From assembly GCF_045348435.1 (NCBI RefSeq), contig NZ_CP157484.1, positions 3,100,001 to 3,164,000 of the forward strand: a DNA stretch of 64,000 nt, read 5' to 3'. The stretch's first letter is position 1. Each line of letters begins with the position of its first letter. Origin of the DNA: Alsobacter sp045348435. GTDB lineage: Bacteria > Pseudomonadota > Alphaproteobacteria > Rhizobiales > Beijerinckiaceae. Shown here piece after piece: positions 63,352 through 64,000 of the stretch. The notes below the pieces were generated by a model. It saw only the letters and a list, made by a program, of their open reading frames with translations. It made no database searches and was not told the origin of the DNA. The position numbers and the translations under genes are program-made.

Positions 63352-63372
63352 GGCCGGTCCTAAAGACCGGCC
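63352..63372 (+). terminator. Hairpin upstream of rpmG
   Basis: GGCCGGTC and GACCGGCC pair around CTAAA, followed by CGCTTCTTTC. It lies 100 bp before rpmG; a terminator for leftover upstream transcription or an rpmG leader structure. The rest of 63189-63474 holds no gene. Confidence 0.55.
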
Positions 63373-63474
63373 CGCTTCTTTCATGGACACGGGTTGATGA
63401 GGGTCGAGCCCGCTGGGCTCAAACCGCCTCGACCGCACGCCGCGCCGGCGGCATCACGATAAGGGACGACCGCC

Positions 63475-63642
63475 ATGGCCAAGGCGACCACCATCAAGAT
63501 CAAGCTCGTGTCGACCGCCGACACCGGCTTCTTCTACGTCACCAAGAAGAACTCTCGGACGATGACGGACAAGCTGTCCAAGAAGAAGTACGACCCGGTC
63601 GCCAAGAAGCATGTCGAGTTCAAGGAAGCCAAGATCAAGTGA
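63475..63642 (+). CDS. rpmG: 50S ribosomal protein L33
   Basis: 55 residues, standard L33 size. KATTIKIKLVSTADTGFFYV and KKNSRTMTDKLSKKKYDP are diagnostic; no zinc-binding Cys, as in the Cys-free form. GGGACGACC precedes the ATG. Followed by a strong terminator. Confidence 0.97.
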   Translation: MAKATTIKIKLVSTADTGFFYVTKKNSRTMTDKLSKKKYDPVAKKHVEFKEAKIK

Positions 63643-63683
63643 TCCTGGCCGTCCGGGCCGCGCCCGGGCCGGAACTGCTTCAA

Positions 63684-63708
63684 AGCCGTCCCTCGGGGCG
63701 GCTTTTTT
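63684..63708 (+). terminator. rpmG intrinsic terminator
   Basis: AGCCGTCC pairs with GGGCGGCT (one G-T) around CTCG and runs into a six-T tract, 42 bp after the rpmG stop. Confidence 0.85.
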
Positions 63709-63747
63709 GCTGGGACGCGACGGCGCAGAGCCGGCTGAGTGGAATCG

Positions 63748-63776
63748 AAAAGGCCCGCGTCCAGCGCGGGCCTTTT
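63748..63776. terminator. Bidirectional terminator
   Basis: AAAAGGCCCGCG and CGCGGGCCTTTT form a perfect 12-bp stem with a TCCAG loop, with A and T tracts on both sides. It should stop transcription from either direction. Confidence 0.8.
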
Positions 63777-63803
63777 CGTGTCGCCGATGAGGCGGGTGAA
63801 GGT

Positions 63804-63857
63804 GGCCGGCTGGAATTGGACCGCGAGGAGGCCACTCCGTCCAATTCCAAGCCGGCC
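63804..63857. repeat. Long inverted repeat near the window end
   Basis: GGCCGGCTGGAATTGGAC (63804-63821) and GTCCAATTCCAAGCCGGCC (63839-63857) are inverted repeats with one bulged base and a 17-bp loop. The rest of 63777-64000 holds no gene I can support. Confidence 0.6.
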
Positions 63858-64000
63858 GAACCCCGCGGAACCCAGGAGATGCGGCGGACCTGAGCACTCC
63901 GAGGGGTAGTCGTGGCGAGGAGGAGACCGATCGGTCGAGCCGTCCTCGCTGCATGAGAAGAATTTAACGTATGGAACGCCGAAGTCCACTCTCACCCGAT

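Overview
The window is GC-rich chromosomal DNA of an alphaproteobacterium, most likely of the Rhizobiales (Hyphomicrobiales). The lineage call rests on gene content and order: gatC-gatA/gatB, ruvX, dprA-plsY, pyrB-pyrC', and topA-rnr-DUF983-NUDIX-rpmG, together with Rhizobiales-type intergenic palindromes. Genus cannot be told from the sequence alone.

Left arm (1-19862). A tightly coupled minus-strand operon encodes a SAM-domain adenylyl cyclase/ATPase/TPR protein, a YcaO protein, a TfuA protein and a zinc metallopeptidase that runs off the window. YcaO plus TfuA marks a peptide-backbone modification (RiPP/TOMM-type) locus; no precursor peptide or ThiF/E1-like partner was seen. Then come an MscS channel, a small secreted protein and an esterase-like lipoprotein, and a region rich in regulators, dehydrogenases and transporters. 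That region also holds decayed gene fragments: an acyl-CoA dehydrogenase N-terminus, a DUF4267 gene and two LysR pieces.

Genomic island (19863-34350). A 14.5-kb element sits in the 3' end of tRNA-Ser(GCT). It is bounded by 20-bp direct repeats, carries tandem 12-bp integrase arm-type sites at both ends, and has a tyrosine recombinase just inside the left end. Cargo: a second dodecin, an MmeI-like restriction-modification gene broken by one in-frame stop, an orphan gene, an Abi_C protein, a serine recombinase, an iteron-like repeat array followed by a run of unrecognised same-strand genes, small membrane/cupin/stress-like genes, a HEPN-like protein and a minimal LigD-type DNA ligase. Base composition is less GC-rich than in the flanks.

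Right arm (34428-64000). This is mostly conserved housekeeping: glutathione transferases, DedA, a ParE/RHH toxin-antitoxin pair with a clear operator, the glutamyl-amidotransferase genes gatB, gatA and gatC, ruvX, an AEC transporter, dprA, plsY, pyrB with a dihydroorotase lacking its HxH metal ligands, topA, rnr, a NUDIX hydrolase and rpmG. Three long intergenic palindromic elements occur here; two are 126-bp copies of one family. An accessory pair (membrane-anchored protein plus dual-motif phospholipase-D-like protein) lies between the NUDIX gene and rpmG.
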